NCBI GenBank assembly: GCA_021848545.1
Contig: JAJZUL010000036.1
Coordinates: forward strand, 1 to 33,117
DNA from: Pseudomonadota bacterium
GTDB lineage: Bacteria; Pseudomonadota; Alphaproteobacteria; Rhodospirillales; Magnetospirillaceae
Length of the DNA stretch: 33,117 nt
Direction: 5' to 3'
The notes under the pieces are model-generated. The model saw only the letters and a program-made list of their open reading frames with translations, was not told the DNA's origin and made no database searches. Below are positions 6,652 to 14,942 of the stretch, piece after piece. The translations under genes and the position numbers were made by a program. Numbering within the stretch: the stretch's first letter is position 1; each line of letters starts with the position of its first letter.

Positions 6652-7689
6652 ATGCGTGTCGATGATTTCGATTTCGAACTGCCCCGCGCCCTGATCGCCG
6701 AACGGCCGGCCCAGCCCCGCGATTCCGCCCGCCTGTTGCGGGTGGGCCATGATCGCCTGGAGGACAAAGGCGTGCGCGACCTGCCGCGCCTGCTGGCCCC
6801 CAACGACATCCTGGTGGTCAACGACACCAAGGTCATTCCCGCCCGCCTGTCGGGCCGGCGCGGCGCCGCCAAGGTCGAGGTCACCCTGCATCTGCGCCTG
6901 GACGAAAGCCGCTGGGCGGTCTTCGCCCGTCCCGCCAAACGGCTGAAGGCGGGCGACGCCATCGATTTCGGCCCGGCCCTGACCGCGACGGTGGAAAGCC
7001 GGGGCGCGGGCGGCGAGGTGATCCTGCGCTTCGACAAGGGCGGCGCGGCGCTGATGGCGGCGCTGGACGGGATCGGCCGCATGCCCCTGCCCCCCTATAT
7101 CCGCGGCGGCAAGGCCGACGATGCCGACCGCGCCGATTACCAGACCGTCTATGCCCGCGAGGAGGGCGCCGTCGCCGCCCCCACCGCCGGCCTGCATTTC
7201 ACTCCGGACCTGCTGGCGGCGCTGGACGCGGCCGGCATCGAACGGGTGGCGGCGACCCTGCATGTGGGGGCCGGCACCTTTCTGCCGGTGACCGCCGAGG
7301 ATACGCGCGACCACCGCATGCATGCCGAATGGGGACGGCTGTCGGCGGAGGCGGTGGCCGCCATCGAAGCGGCCCGCGCCGCCGGAGGCCGGGTGGTGGC
7401 GGTGGGCACCACCGCGCTGCGGCTGCTGGAAAGCGCCGCCGCCGAGACCGGACGGCTGGCGCCCTTCGAAGGGACCACCGATATTTTCATCACGCCGGGC
7501 TACCGGTTCCGGGCGGTGGACGGGCTGCTGACCAATTTTCATCTGCCGCGCTCGACCCTGTTCATGCTGGTTTCGGCCTTTTCCGGCCTGGAGCGGATGA
7601 AAACCGCCTATGCGCACGCGGTGGGGGCCGGCTACCGTTTCTATTCCTATGGCGATTGCTGTCTGTTGGAGCGACAAGACCCGTCATGA
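6652..7689 (+). CDS. queA: S-adenosylmethionine:tRNA ribosyltransferase-isomerase
   Basis: 345-residue enzyme that transfers and isomerises the ribosyl part of SAM onto 7-aminomethyl-7-deazaguanine in tRNA, giving epoxyqueuosine (EC 2.4.99.17). Family signatures seen are the start with VDDFDFELP and [56 protein letters not shown], and the late [20 protein letters not shown]. Length is that of the family. The ATG at 6652 has only a weak GAAG upstream. Its last bases overlap tgt by ATGA (7686-7689), so the two queuosine genes are translationally coupled. The 6540-6651 region separating it from divergent pip shows no clear promoter to the eye. Confidence 0.97.
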   Translation: MRVDDFDFELPRALIAERPAQPRDSARLLRVGHDRLEDKGVRDLPRLLAPNDILVVNDTKVIPARLSGRRGAAKVEVTLHLRLDESRWAVFARPAKRLKAGDAIDFGPALTATVESRGAGGEVILRFDKGGAALMAALDGIGRMPLPPYIRGGKADDADRADYQTVYAREEGAVAAPTAGLHFTPDLLAALDAAGIERVAATLHVGAGTFLPVTAEDTRDHRMHAEWGRLSAEAVAAIEAARAAGGRVVAVGTTALRLLESAAAETGRLAPFEGTTDIFITPGYRFRAVDGLLTNFHLPRSTLFMLVSAFSGLERMKTAYAHAVGAGYRFYSYGDCCLLERQDPS

Positions 7690-8816
7690 CCGCTTTTGGT
7701 TTCGAACTGCTGGCCACCGACGGCGCCGCCCGCCTGGGACGGATCGACACCGCCCATGGGCCGGTGGACACGCCGGCCTTCATGCCGGTGGGCACCGCCG
7801 CCACGGTCAAGGCGATGACCCCGGACGCGGTGGCCGCCACCGGCGCCCAGATGGTGCTGGGCAACACCTACCATCTGATGCTGCGCCCCGGCGCCGAACG
7901 GGTCGCCGCCCAAGGCGGCCTGCATCGCTTCATGGGCTGGCCCGGCCCGATCCTGACCGATTCCGGCGGCTTCCAGGTGATGAGCCTGGCCAAGCTCAGG
8001 ACCATCGCCGAGGAAGGCGTCACCTTCCAATCCCATATCGACGGCGCCCGCCATGTGCTGACCCCGGAACGGTCGATGGCGATTCAGCGCGACCTCGATT
8101 CCGACATCACCATGGCCTTCGACGAATGCACGCCCTTTCCGGCGACCTGGGAGCAGGCCGAGCGATCCATGCGCCTGTCCATGCGCTGGGCCGGCCGTTC
8201 GCGCGACGCCTTCGTCCGGCGCCCCGGCTACGGCCTGTTCGGCATCAATCAGGGCGGATTATATCCCGATCTGCGGGCCCAATCGGCCGCCGCCCTGACC
8301 GAAATCGGCTTCGACGGCTATGCGGTGGGCGGGCTGGCGGTGGGCGAGGGCCAGGAGGCCATGTTCGGCGTGCTCGACGTCACCGTGCCCTTGCTGCCCG
8401 CCGACCGGCCCCGCTATCTGATGGGGGTGGGGCGGCCGTCGGATATCATCGGCGCGGTGATGCGCGGCATCGACATGTTCGATTGCGTGATGCCGACCCG
8501 CTCCGGGCGCACCGCCCAGGCCTTCACCCGGCGCGGCACCGTCAACCTGCGCAACGCCCGCCACCAGGACGATCCCCGCCCGCTGGACGAGGCCTGTGGT
8601 TGCCCCGCCTGCCGGTCCCATTCGCGGGCCTACCTCCACCACCTGATCCGCTGCAAGGAGATTTTGGGCGCGGTGCTGCTGACCTGGCACAATCTTCACT
8701 ATTATCAGGACGTGATGCGCGTGCTCCGGGCCGCCATCGCCGCCGGGACCCTGGCGGAAACGGCGAACGCCCTGCTGGCCGAAGCCGAACGGGGCGATAT
8801 CGCGCCCCTGTCGTGA
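7686..8816 (+). CDS. tgt: tRNA-guanine transglycosylase
   Basis: 376-residue enzyme exchanging guanine 34 for the queuine precursor preQ1 in tRNAs with GUN anticodons (EC 2.4.2.29). It acts before QueA in the pathway although its gene lies second. Seen: [24 protein letters not shown], active-site [38 protein letters not shown], nucleophile region with [14 protein letters not shown], and the zinc site [17 protein letters not shown]. Start ATG 7686 overlaps the queA stop by four bases. The earlier in-frame reading from 7329 is a shadow within queA. Full length, no anomalies. Confidence 0.97.
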   Translation: MTAFGFELLATDGAARLGRIDTAHGPVDTPAFMPVGTAATVKAMTPDAVAATGAQMVLGNTYHLMLRPGAERVAAQGGLHRFMGWPGPILTDSGGFQVMSLAKLRTIAEEGVTFQSHIDGARHVLTPERSMAIQRDLDSDITMAFDECTPFPATWEQAERSMRLSMRWAGRSRDAFVRRPGYGLFGINQGGLYPDLRAQSAAALTEIGFDGYAVGGLAVGEGQEAMFGVLDVTVPLLPADRPRYLMGVGRPSDIIGAVMRGIDMFDCVMPTRSGRTAQAFTRRGTVNLRNARHQDDPRPLDEACGCPACRSHSRAYLHHLIRCKEILGAVLLTWHNLHYYQDVMRVLRAAIAAGTLAETANALLAEAERGDIAPLS

Positions 8817-8844
8817 CGCCGATTCCGTGGAGGGTCCGGGCGGA

Positions 8845-9840
8845 ATGAACGATTGGCCCTGGCAGGAACTGGCGCTTACCCCCACCGCCGACCGGATCCT
8901 GATCCGGCGCGCCTATGCCGCGCGCCTGAAGACCATCGATCCCGACGCCGATCCCGACGCCTTCATGCGCCTGCGCCGGGCCTATGACGAAGCCATATCC
9001 GCCGCCCAAACCCTGCCGGCGAACCCGCCCGCCACGACCGGACACGATGACGAACGGCCGATGGCGCCCGCGGAGGAATCCGCCGATTTCGCCCGTCTGA
9101 ACGACGCGCTCGCCGCTTTCGAGGAGCGGTTCCGGGTCGCCATCGACGCCTGCGACACCAACGCCGCCGCGGACGTTCTGGAAACCGCCTTGACCGACGG
9201 CGTGATCCCGGTCGGGCGCGGCCGCCCCCATATCGAATCCCTGGCCCTGTGCGCCCTGGGCGATTCCACCCTGGATTCGGAAACCCTGAGCGGATTGGCG
9301 CGGCGGTTCGACGCCGCCGGCGGTCCCCTTGATGGCGGCGATTCCCTGTCCTATGCCCTGGGTGGCGTCGAAGCCCGCGCCCGCGCCCTGGCTTGGGAAA
9401 GCGCCATCGCCGCCACCGCCCGGTCGGGCGACGGTTGGGGCAAAGGCTTGTGGCGGCGCCTGTGGCGGCGCGACATCCGGGTCGCCCGCGCCATTCGCGA
9501 CCAAAGAAGCCGGGGCCTGCGTCACGGCGATCTGCGCGCCCTGCTGCTGGAACTGGCCAAAGCCGCCGGCCACGCCCCCTGGCTGGAGCGGCGCGTCGAT
9601 CCCGCTTTGCTGGAACGGCGTTTCGCCCCCTATCGGCGCCGGACGCGCCCCCGTCTGTGGCGGCCGATCGCCGCCCTGACCCTGCTGGCCATGGCCGGCG
9701 GAATCGCGCTGACCAGCCGCTATGAAATCGCCGCCCTGATCCTGGCCGATTGCGCCTTCATCGTCCTGGGCGGCTGGTTCTTTCCGGCGCTGGGCCTGAT
9801 CCTGCTGGGGCTGCTGGGCTGGATCGTGCTGGGAAGCTGA
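8845..9840 (+). CDS. Membrane protein with degenerate J-like domain
   Basis: 331-residue protein. Residues 1-50 resemble a J domain: PWQELALTPTADRILIRRAY, then ARLKTIDPDADPDAF, then RLRRAYDEA. The invariant HPD that stimulates DnaK is replaced by Asp-Pro-Asp after Ile, so normal Hsp70 activation is not expected. The middle (60-260) is charged, Ala/Arg-rich and unassigned. The C-terminal 65 residues hold two or three hydrophobic segments separated by a short Ser-Arg-Tyr-Glu turn, so the protein is likely anchored in the inner membrane with the J-like part in the cytoplasm. ATG 8845 is chosen with GGAGGG ten bases upstream; GTG 8827 is an alternative. It lies 28 bases after tgt, likely cotranscribed. 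It meets the convergent Ehr operon tail-to-tail with three bases between stops. Confidence 0.75.
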   Translation: MNDWPWQELALTPTADRILIRRAYAARLKTIDPDADPDAFMRLRRAYDEAISAAQTLPANPPATTGHDDERPMAPAEESADFARLNDALAAFEERFRVAIDACDTNAAADVLETALTDGVIPVGRGRPHIESLALCALGDSTLDSETLSGLARRFDAAGGPLDGGDSLSYALGGVEARARALAWESAIAATARSGDGWGKGLWRRLWRRDIRVARAIRDQRSRGLRHGDLRALLLELAKAAGHAPWLERRVDPALLERRFAPYRRRTRPRLWRPIAALTLLAMAGGIALTSRYEIAALILADCAFIVLGGWFFPALGLILLGLLGWIVLGS

Positions 9841-9843
9841 GGG

Positions 9844-10356
9844 TTAGCGTTCCCGGTCCATCAGCGCCCGCAGTCCCGCCAGGATCCGGGTCGGCGTGGG
9901 CGGGCAGCCGGGGATATGCAGATCGACCGGCAGGATTTGGCCCACACCGCCCTTGACCGCGTAGGTGCCGGCGAAACAGCCGCCATCGCCGGCGCAATCG
10001 CCCAGGGCCACCACCCGGTTGGGCCTGGGCACCGCTTGCGCCGTGCGCCGCAGGGCCGGCTCCATATTGGCCGAGACCGGACCGGTGACCACCAGCGCGT
10101 CGGCGTGACGGGGCGAGGCGACCACATGCAGCCCCAGATGGTCGAGATCGTAGGCCGGCCCGGTGGCGGCATGCAGCTCCAGTTCGCAGCCGTTGCACGA
10201 CCCGCAATCGACCACCCGCAGGGCCAGGGATCGTCCCAACCCGGCGCCGGGAGCGCCCCGCGCCAATTCGGCGGCGGCATGGGCATCAGAGGCGGGGGCC
10301 GGTTCGGTGCGGTGGCCTTTGACGATATTGCGGAACAGCAGATGGTTCAGCGGCAT
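9844..10356 (-). CDS. hyfI: Ehr complex small (NuoB/HyfI-like) subunit
   Basis: 170-residue relative of HyfI/HycG and complex I NuoB, the peripheral subunit that holds the [4Fe-4S] cluster next to the catalytic-type subunit. Cluster ligands are visible: Cys54 and Cys57 in GSCNGCELEL, Cys121 in LGDCAG, and Cys151 in IPGCPPTP. Other family marks are VVDCGSCNGC, ALVVTGPVS and KGGVGQILPVD. All four ligands are intact although the partner large subunit has lost its NiFe site, so electron transfer through the cluster is probably retained. ATG 10356 lies two bases after the large-subunit stop. It is the last gene of the six-gene operon and converges on the J-like gene with three bases between, leaving no room for a private terminator. 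Confidence 0.93.
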   Translation of the reverse strand: MPLNHLLFRNIVKGHRTEPAPASDAHAAAELARGAPGAGLGRSLALRVVDCGSCNGCELELHAATGPAYDLDHLGLHVVASPRHADALVVTGPVSANMEPALRRTAQAVPRPNRVVALGDCAGDGGCFAGTYAVKGGVGQILPVDLHIPGCPPTPTRILAGLRALMDRER

Positions 10357-10358
10357 GG

Positions 10359-11876
10359 CTACAGGTCCACCCCGGAATAGGAGCAGTTGAAGGACTTATT
10401 GCACAAAGGGAAATCGGCCAAAATATTACCCTCTATGGCCGCTTCCAGCAGCGGCCATTGGAACCAGGAGGGATCGTGGGGGTGGCACTGGGCCACCGTC
10501 CCGTCCTCGGCCAGACGAACCCAGACCAGAATTTTGCCGCGAAAGCCCTCGACGACGCCCAGCCCCTCGCCGGCGGCGCGGGGAACCGCCGCCGCCACCG
10601 GGCCGGACGGAAGGCCCGCCAGCAGACGGGCGAGCAGATCCAGGCTGATCCGGATTTCGGCGATACGGATTTCGATCCGGGCATCGACATCCCCCTCGGC
10701 CCGGACCGGAATGACGAAATCCAATTGGTCATAGGGCGGATAGCCCGGCACCTTGCGGGCATCGACGCCGCGGCTGGCGGCGCGGCCGACGAAGCCGCCG
10801 GCCCCGAACCGGTAGACCAGGGCGCCGGCGACCACACCGGCGCCGATGGTGCGGTCGAGCAGGGAAGGGGTATCGCGATAAAGCGCCACCAGACGCTGGA
10901 ACCGTTTGCCGAAACGGGTCAGCGTGGCGGCCAGGAGGGCGGCGCCGGCCTCGTCGATGTCGCAGGCGAGTCCGCCGGGGATGACGCGATCCATGGCCAG
11001 ACGATGGCCGAACAGGCTTTCATTGGCCCGCAGCAGCATTTCGCGCAACAGGGAGGCTTCGGACAAGGCCAGGGGAAACCCGGCATCGTTGCAGATGGCG
11101 CCGATATCGAAGACATGGTTGGCGATGCGTTCGATCTCGGCCAGAACCGCCCGCAGCCACACCGCCCGCGGCGGCGGCGAACAATCGCTCGCCGCTTCGA
11201 CGGCATGGGCGAAAGCCAGGGCGTAAGCGACGGTGGAATCCCCCGACACCCGGCCGGCGACGCGGGCGGCGCCGGCCGGCGTCTGCCCGGCCATGGCCGC
11301 CGATATCCCCTTGTGGACATAGCCGAGCCGGGCCTCCAGCCGCACCACCGTCTCGCCCTGGACGTGAAAGCGGAAATGCCCGGGCTCGATGATACCGGCA
11401 TGAACCGGCCCCACCGGCACCTGATGCAGCCCCTCGCCCTCGGCGGCGAGAAAGCGATAGGGGCGGGCCGGTTGCGGCGGCGACGCCGCGCCCAGGGGAT
11501 GATGGACCGGCCAATGCCCGTGATCGAGCCAGGGGCGCTGATCCTCCAACCCTTCCGGCGCCAGGCCCCACAGATCGCGGATGGCCCGTTCCAGCCGGAT
11601 GGCGCCGGGACGGACCGGTCCCAGGGCGAAGAAACGCCGGTCGGCGGATGCGCGGGTGGCGATGGCGATCTCGCCGGTTTCCTCGTCGCGCAGCGCGACA
11701 TGCACCTCGTCCGGCCCGCCCCATTCGGCCAGCAGCACCCAATCGGCGACCGCCATATGGCCCACCAAAGCGCGCCAGGCGCGATCGTCCAGAACGACGC
11801 GCGGCCAGGGCCGGGCCCCGGCCACCGGACGGCCGAGCGACAGAACCTCCATCAGGGTGGCGCGTCCCATCATCAT
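10359..11876 (-). CDS. hyfG: Ehr complex large (HyfG/NuoD-like) subunit lacking NiFe ligands
   Basis: 505 residues, combining an N-terminal NuoC-like part with a NuoD/hydrogenase-large-like part, as in HycE and HyfG. Recognisable are DLWGLAPEGLEDQRP, VPVGPVHAGIIEPGHFRF, LGYVHKGISAAMAG and LAEIERIANHVFDIG. Where HyfG has the first NiFe motif (VCGICG), this protein reads VSGDST (residues 211-214 SGDS). At the end the DPCxxC motif is replaced by PLCNKSFNC (Cys492, then Ser495). At least three of four metal-ligand cysteines are gone, so hydrogenase activity is not expected. The family is described in the literature as energy-converting hydrogenase-related (Ehr) complexes. ATG 11876 overlaps the upstream stop by four bases; ATG 11870 is an alternative. 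Substrate is unknown. Confidence 0.93.
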   Translation of the reverse strand: MMMGRATLMEVLSLGRPVAGARPWPRVVLDDRAWRALVGHMAVADWVLLAEWGGPDEVHVALRDEETGEIAIATRASADRRFFALGPVRPGAIRLERAIRDLWGLAPEGLEDQRPWLDHGHWPVHHPLGAASPPQPARPYRFLAAEGEGLHQVPVGPVHAGIIEPGHFRFHVQGETVVRLEARLGYVHKGISAAMAGQTPAGAARVAGRVSGDSTVAYALAFAHAVEAASDCSPPPRAVWLRAVLAEIERIANHVFDIGAICNDAGFPLALSEASLLREMLLRANESLFGHRLAMDRVIPGGLACDIDEAGAALLAATLTRFGKRFQRLVALYRDTPSLLDRTIGAGVVAGALVYRFGAGGFVGRAASRGVDARKVPGYPPYDQLDFVIPVRAEGDVDARIEIRIAEIRISLDLLARLLAGLPSGPVAAAVPRAAGEGLGVVEGFRGKILVWVRLAEDGTVAQCHPHDPSWFQWPLLEAAIEGNILADFPLCNKSFNCSYSGVDL

Positions 11877-13336
11877 TTCAGCATCCCCGCCACCGCCTGG
11901 AACCAATGGGTCAGGATCGCCGGCAGATACAGGCCGGCCACCACCACCAGCGCCATATGGAGGATCGGCGGCCCATAGGCGAGCACCGCCTGCCACCGCG
12001 TCGGCGGGCCATAGCCTTCAGCCGGCACCGGCGTGCCGAAGGCCATTCCCTGAACCCGGCCGATCAGCGCGCCGAAGGCCAGCAGCAGCCCCACGACCAG
12101 GGGCACCGCCAGCAGGGGATGGCGCGCCACGGTCGCGGTCACCACCAGGAATTCGCTGGTGAACACTCCCATCGGCGGCAAACCGGCGATGGCCAGAACC
12201 GCCAGCAAAAAGACCCAGCCCAGCACCGGCGTCGAAACGGTCAGCCCCTTGATGCGGGCGATGCGGCTGGAACCGGCATTCTGGCTGGCGATGCCGGCGG
12301 TGAAGAAGATCGCCGATTTGGTCAGCGAATGCATGGTCATGTGCAACAGGCCGGCGAAATCGGCCAGCCCGCCGCCGATGCCGAAGGCGAAGGTGATGAT
12401 CCCCATATGCTCGATCGAGGAATAGGCGAACAGCCGTTTGATGTCGCCGCGGCGATACAGCATGAAGGCGGAGAGAAACAGGCTGGACAGCCCCATCGCC
12501 ACCATCAGCGGCCCCGGCGCCAAAGCGTGGCCGTTGGCGGCGATCAGCATCTTGAAGCGCAGCAGGGCGTACAGCGCGACATTGAGCAGCAGCCCCGAAA
12601 GAACCGCCGAAATGGGAGTCGGCCCCTCGGCATGGGCGTCGGGCAGCCAGGCATGCAGAGGCGCCAGCCCCACCTTGGTGCCGTAGCCGACCAGAACGAA
12701 GACGAAGGCGAGGTTGAGCAAGGCCGGCTGGAACGCCCAGGCCCGGGCCACCAGCCGGGTCCATTCCATGGCGGCGCCGCTGGCCCCCATCACCGGCTCG
12801 GCGGCGAGATAGACCAGGATGGTGCCGAACAAAGCCAGCCCGATCCCCACCGAACACAGGATGAAATATTTCCACGCCGCCTCGATCGCCTCGCGGGTGC
12901 GGTACAGGCTGACCATCAGCACCGTGGTCAGGGTCGCGCCTTCGACCGCCACCCACATCAGGCCGATGTTGTTGGCGGTCAGCGCCAGCAGCATGGTGAA
13001 CAGAAAGGCTTGATACATGGCGTGGTAGAAACGCAGATGGCCGTCGCCCAGACGGCCGCCGGCGACCTCGCGGGCGATATAGGCGGCCGAAAAAACGGCG
13101 GTGGTGGCGCCGACGAAGGCGGTCAGCGCCACCAGATAGACGTTGAAATCATCGATGAACAACAGGGCGCCGGCCGGCGGCCGCACCCGGAACAGCACCA
13201 GGGAGGCGGCGAAGGTCGCCACCGACACCCCGATATTGGCCACCGACGCCGCCCGCCAGGGCAGCAGGGCCAAAAGGATCGCGCCCGCCACCGGCAGGCC
13301 CAGCAGCCACGACAGGGGATCGGCCAGAATGGTCAC
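11873..13336 (-). CDS. hyfF: Ehr complex antiporter-like subunit (HyfF-like)
   Basis: 487-residue polytopic membrane protein of the NuoL/M/N-MrpA/D family, closest in order and motifs to HyfF. About 14 hydrophobic segments are visible. Proton-channel residues are retained: Glu in LMWVAVEGATLTT, Lys in VGYGTKVGLAPLHAWLPDAH, and Lys in MHSLTKSAIFF. The start is GTG at 13336, overlapping the hyfE stop (GTGA) with a G-rich site GGGGGG about seven bases upstream. The in-frame extension up to 14068 runs antiphase through hyfE, is arginine-rich, and is rejected. The stop overlaps the large-subunit ATG. Its role is inferred as ion translocation driven by the redox module. Confidence 0.92.
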   Translation of the reverse strand: MTILADPLSWLLGLPVAGAILLALLPWRAASVANIGVSVATFAASLVLFRVRPPAGALLFIDDFNVYLVALTAFVGATTAVFSAAYIAREVAGGRLGDGHLRFYHAMYQAFLFTMLLALTANNIGLMWVAVEGATLTTVLMVSLYRTREAIEAAWKYFILCSVGIGLALFGTILVYLAAEPVMGASGAAMEWTRLVARAWAFQPALLNLAFVFVLVGYGTKVGLAPLHAWLPDAHAEGPTPISAVLSGLLLNVALYALLRFKMLIAANGHALAPGPLMVAMGLSSLFLSAFMLYRRGDIKRLFAYSSIEHMGIITFAFGIGGGLADFAGLLHMTMHSLTKSAIFFTAGIASQNAGSSRIARIKGLTVSTPVLGWVFLLAVLAIAGLPPMGVFTSEFLVVTATVARHPLLAVPLVVGLLLAFGALIGRVQGMAFGTPVPAEGYGPPTRWQAVLAYGPPILHMALVVVAGLYLPAILTHWFQAVAGMLK

Positions 13337-13995
13337 GTCCGATCCCCCCGATAGCTTTCCAGATAGCGCAGCTCCAGCGAATCGAAGCGTTCGCGGATGC
13401 GGAAAAAGAAGATGCCGAACAGGATCATCGCCACCAGCACCGAAAAGGCGATGGCCATCTCCACCACCAGCGGCATGCCCTTGGCCGACACCGCCGCCAG
13501 CAGCAGGCCGTTCTCCAGAGCCATGAAGCCCACCACCTGGGTCACGGCGTTGCGCCGGGTGATCATCATCAGCATGCCCAGCAGCACCACCCCCATGGCG
13601 AGGGCGAGGGTCTCGCGGGTCACCGCCGCGGTGCCGGCGGTGACCGGCAGCACCAGGACGATGGACAGGCCGACCAGCGCCACGCCGGCCACCAGGGTCC
13701 AGCCGATGGACAAGGCGGTTTCCACCGTGCGGTGAATGCCTAGGCGTTCCACCAGCCACGCCAGGGCGAAGGGGACCAGCAGCCCCTTGAACACCAGGGC
13801 GATGGCCGCCGTCGCCCATAATTCCGGCGCGTGCTGGATATGGGCCTGCCAGGCGGCGGCGATCGCCAGCGCCCAGGCCTGGATGGCGAACGTGCCGAGC
13901 ACCGCCCGCAGACGGCGCTGATACAAAAGCGCGAAGCCGGCGATCAGGATGGCGGCGCCGGTCAGATGGGAAATATCGTAGGAAAAGGGAGTCAT
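13333..13995 (-). CDS. hyfE: Ehr complex HyfE-like (NuoK-related) membrane subunit
   Basis: 220-residue hydrophobic protein with about six or seven membrane segments. It resembles HyfE: the central ALVFKGLLVPFALAWLVERL, a later segment MLMMITRRNAVTQVVGFMAL ending in Glu-Asn-Gly, and a charged C-terminal tail with FFFRIRERFDSLEL. The second half corresponds to NuoK, whose buried glutamates line a proton path; the Glu after GFMALE fits one of these. ATG 13995 overlaps the hyfC stop by four bases, and its own stop overlaps the hyfF GTG, so translation is coupled on both sides. The upstream in-frame extension to 14925 is a shadow inside hyfC. Confidence 0.9.
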   Translation of the reverse strand: MTPFSYDISHLTGAAILIAGFALLYQRRLRAVLGTFAIQAWALAIAAAWQAHIQHAPELWATAAIALVFKGLLVPFALAWLVERLGIHRTVETALSIGWTLVAGVALVGLSIVLVLPVTAGTAAVTRETLALAMGVVLLGMLMMITRRNAVTQVVGFMALENGLLLAAVSAKGMPLVVEMAIAFSVLVAMILFGIFFFRIRERFDSLELRYLESYRGDRT

Positions 13996-14942
13996 AGCGC
14001 CCGCGACACGTACTGGAACACGGTGGCCAGCAGCCCCAGCAGCAAGGCCCCGCCCAGAAAATCGGCATAGCGGAACACCCGCATCTTGGCGGTGGCGGTC
14101 TCGAACAAGGCCAGCGCCGTCGCCAGTCCGAACATCTTGATCAGGAAGGCCGCCATCGCCAGGGCCAGCGCCGCCGCCCCGGCACCGGGAACGGCCATGC
14201 CCCAGGGCAGGAACAGGCAGATGATCAGGGCGATATACAGGGTCAGGCGCAGATGGCCGGCCATCTCCATCGCCGCCAGATGGCGCCCGGAATAATCGAG
14301 GACCATGGCTTCGTGAACCATGGTCAGTTCGAGATGGGTGGCGGGATTGTCGATGGGCAGGCGCCCGTTTTCGGCCACCGCCACCATCACCAGGGCGGCC
14401 AGGGCGAGACCGGCCGATACCGACAGGCCGATGCCGCCCGCCAGCACGAAGGGCACGATCCGGGGGAGCGCCGTGGTTCCGGCCAGCAGGCTGACGGAAA
14501 AAGTGACCATCAGCATCGCCGGTTCGGCCAGACCGGCGATCAGCATCTCGCGCGAAGCGCCGATACCGCCGAAGGCGGTGCCCGCGTCGAGACCGGCCAG
14601 CGCCGTCCAGAACCGGGCCAACCCCAGCAAAGCCACCAGGGCCACCAGATCGGCGGCGGGCGCCAGGGCGAGATCGGTGGTCACCGTGGGCACGATGGCG
14701 GCGGCCAGCCAGGATACGGCGACGGTGACATAGGGCGCGGCCCGGTAGACCCACGAGGTGCCCTCGGCCACCACCGCCTCCTTCTGGAGCAGCCGGTAGA
14801 GATCGCGGTAGGGCTGGATCGCCGGCGCCCCCTTGCGGCCGTTCAGCCGGGCCTTCATCCGCCGCACCCAGCCGGTGACCAGCGGCGCCAGCAGGGCGAC
14901 CAGAACGATCTGCGCGATTTGCCAAAGAACCGAAGCCGTCAT
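13992..14942 (-). CDS. hyfC: Ehr complex HyfC/NuoH-like membrane subunit
   Basis: 316-residue membrane protein equivalent to HyfC/HycD and complex I NuoH, which joins the redox module to the antiporter-like subunits. Typical features: the cytoplasmic loop GRKGAPAIQPYRDLYRLLQK after the first segment, the conserved block AENGRLPIDNPATHLELTM followed by HEAMVLDYSG with its acidic residues, and the closing MRVFRYADFLGGALLL. About eight membrane segments are visible. ATG 14942 overlaps the hyfB stop (ATGA), and its own stop overlaps hyfE. Length agrees with HyfC. Retention of the acidic loop residues suggests the coupling path from the FeS cluster region to the membrane arm is intact. Confidence 0.93.
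   Translation of the reverse strand: MTASVLWQIAQIVLVALLAPLVTGWVRRMKARLNGRKGAPAIQPYRDLYRLLQKEAVVAEGTSWVYRAAPYVTVAVSWLAAAIVPTVTTDLALAPAADLVALVALLGLARFWTALAGLDAGTAFGGIGASREMLIAGLAEPAMLMVTFSVSLLAGTTALPRIVPFVLAGGIGLSVSAGLALAALVMVAVAENGRLPIDNPATHLELTMVHEAMVLDYSGRHLAAMEMAGHLRLTLYIALIICLFLPWGMAVPGAGAAALALAMAAFLIKMFGLATALALFETATAKMRVFRYADFLGGALLLGLLATVFQYVSRAL

Noticed and set aside
5307-6665. Open frames running through the 98-bp elements (also at 24864 and 31399)
   Set aside because: Similar peptides recur in different frames and strands only because the repeat is open. They have no start context and overlap real genes.
11873-14068. Apparent 731-residue fusion including HyfF
   Set aside because: The first 240 codons are an arginine-rich out-of-frame reading through hyfE. 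HyfF begins at GTG 13336, overlapping the hyfE stop.
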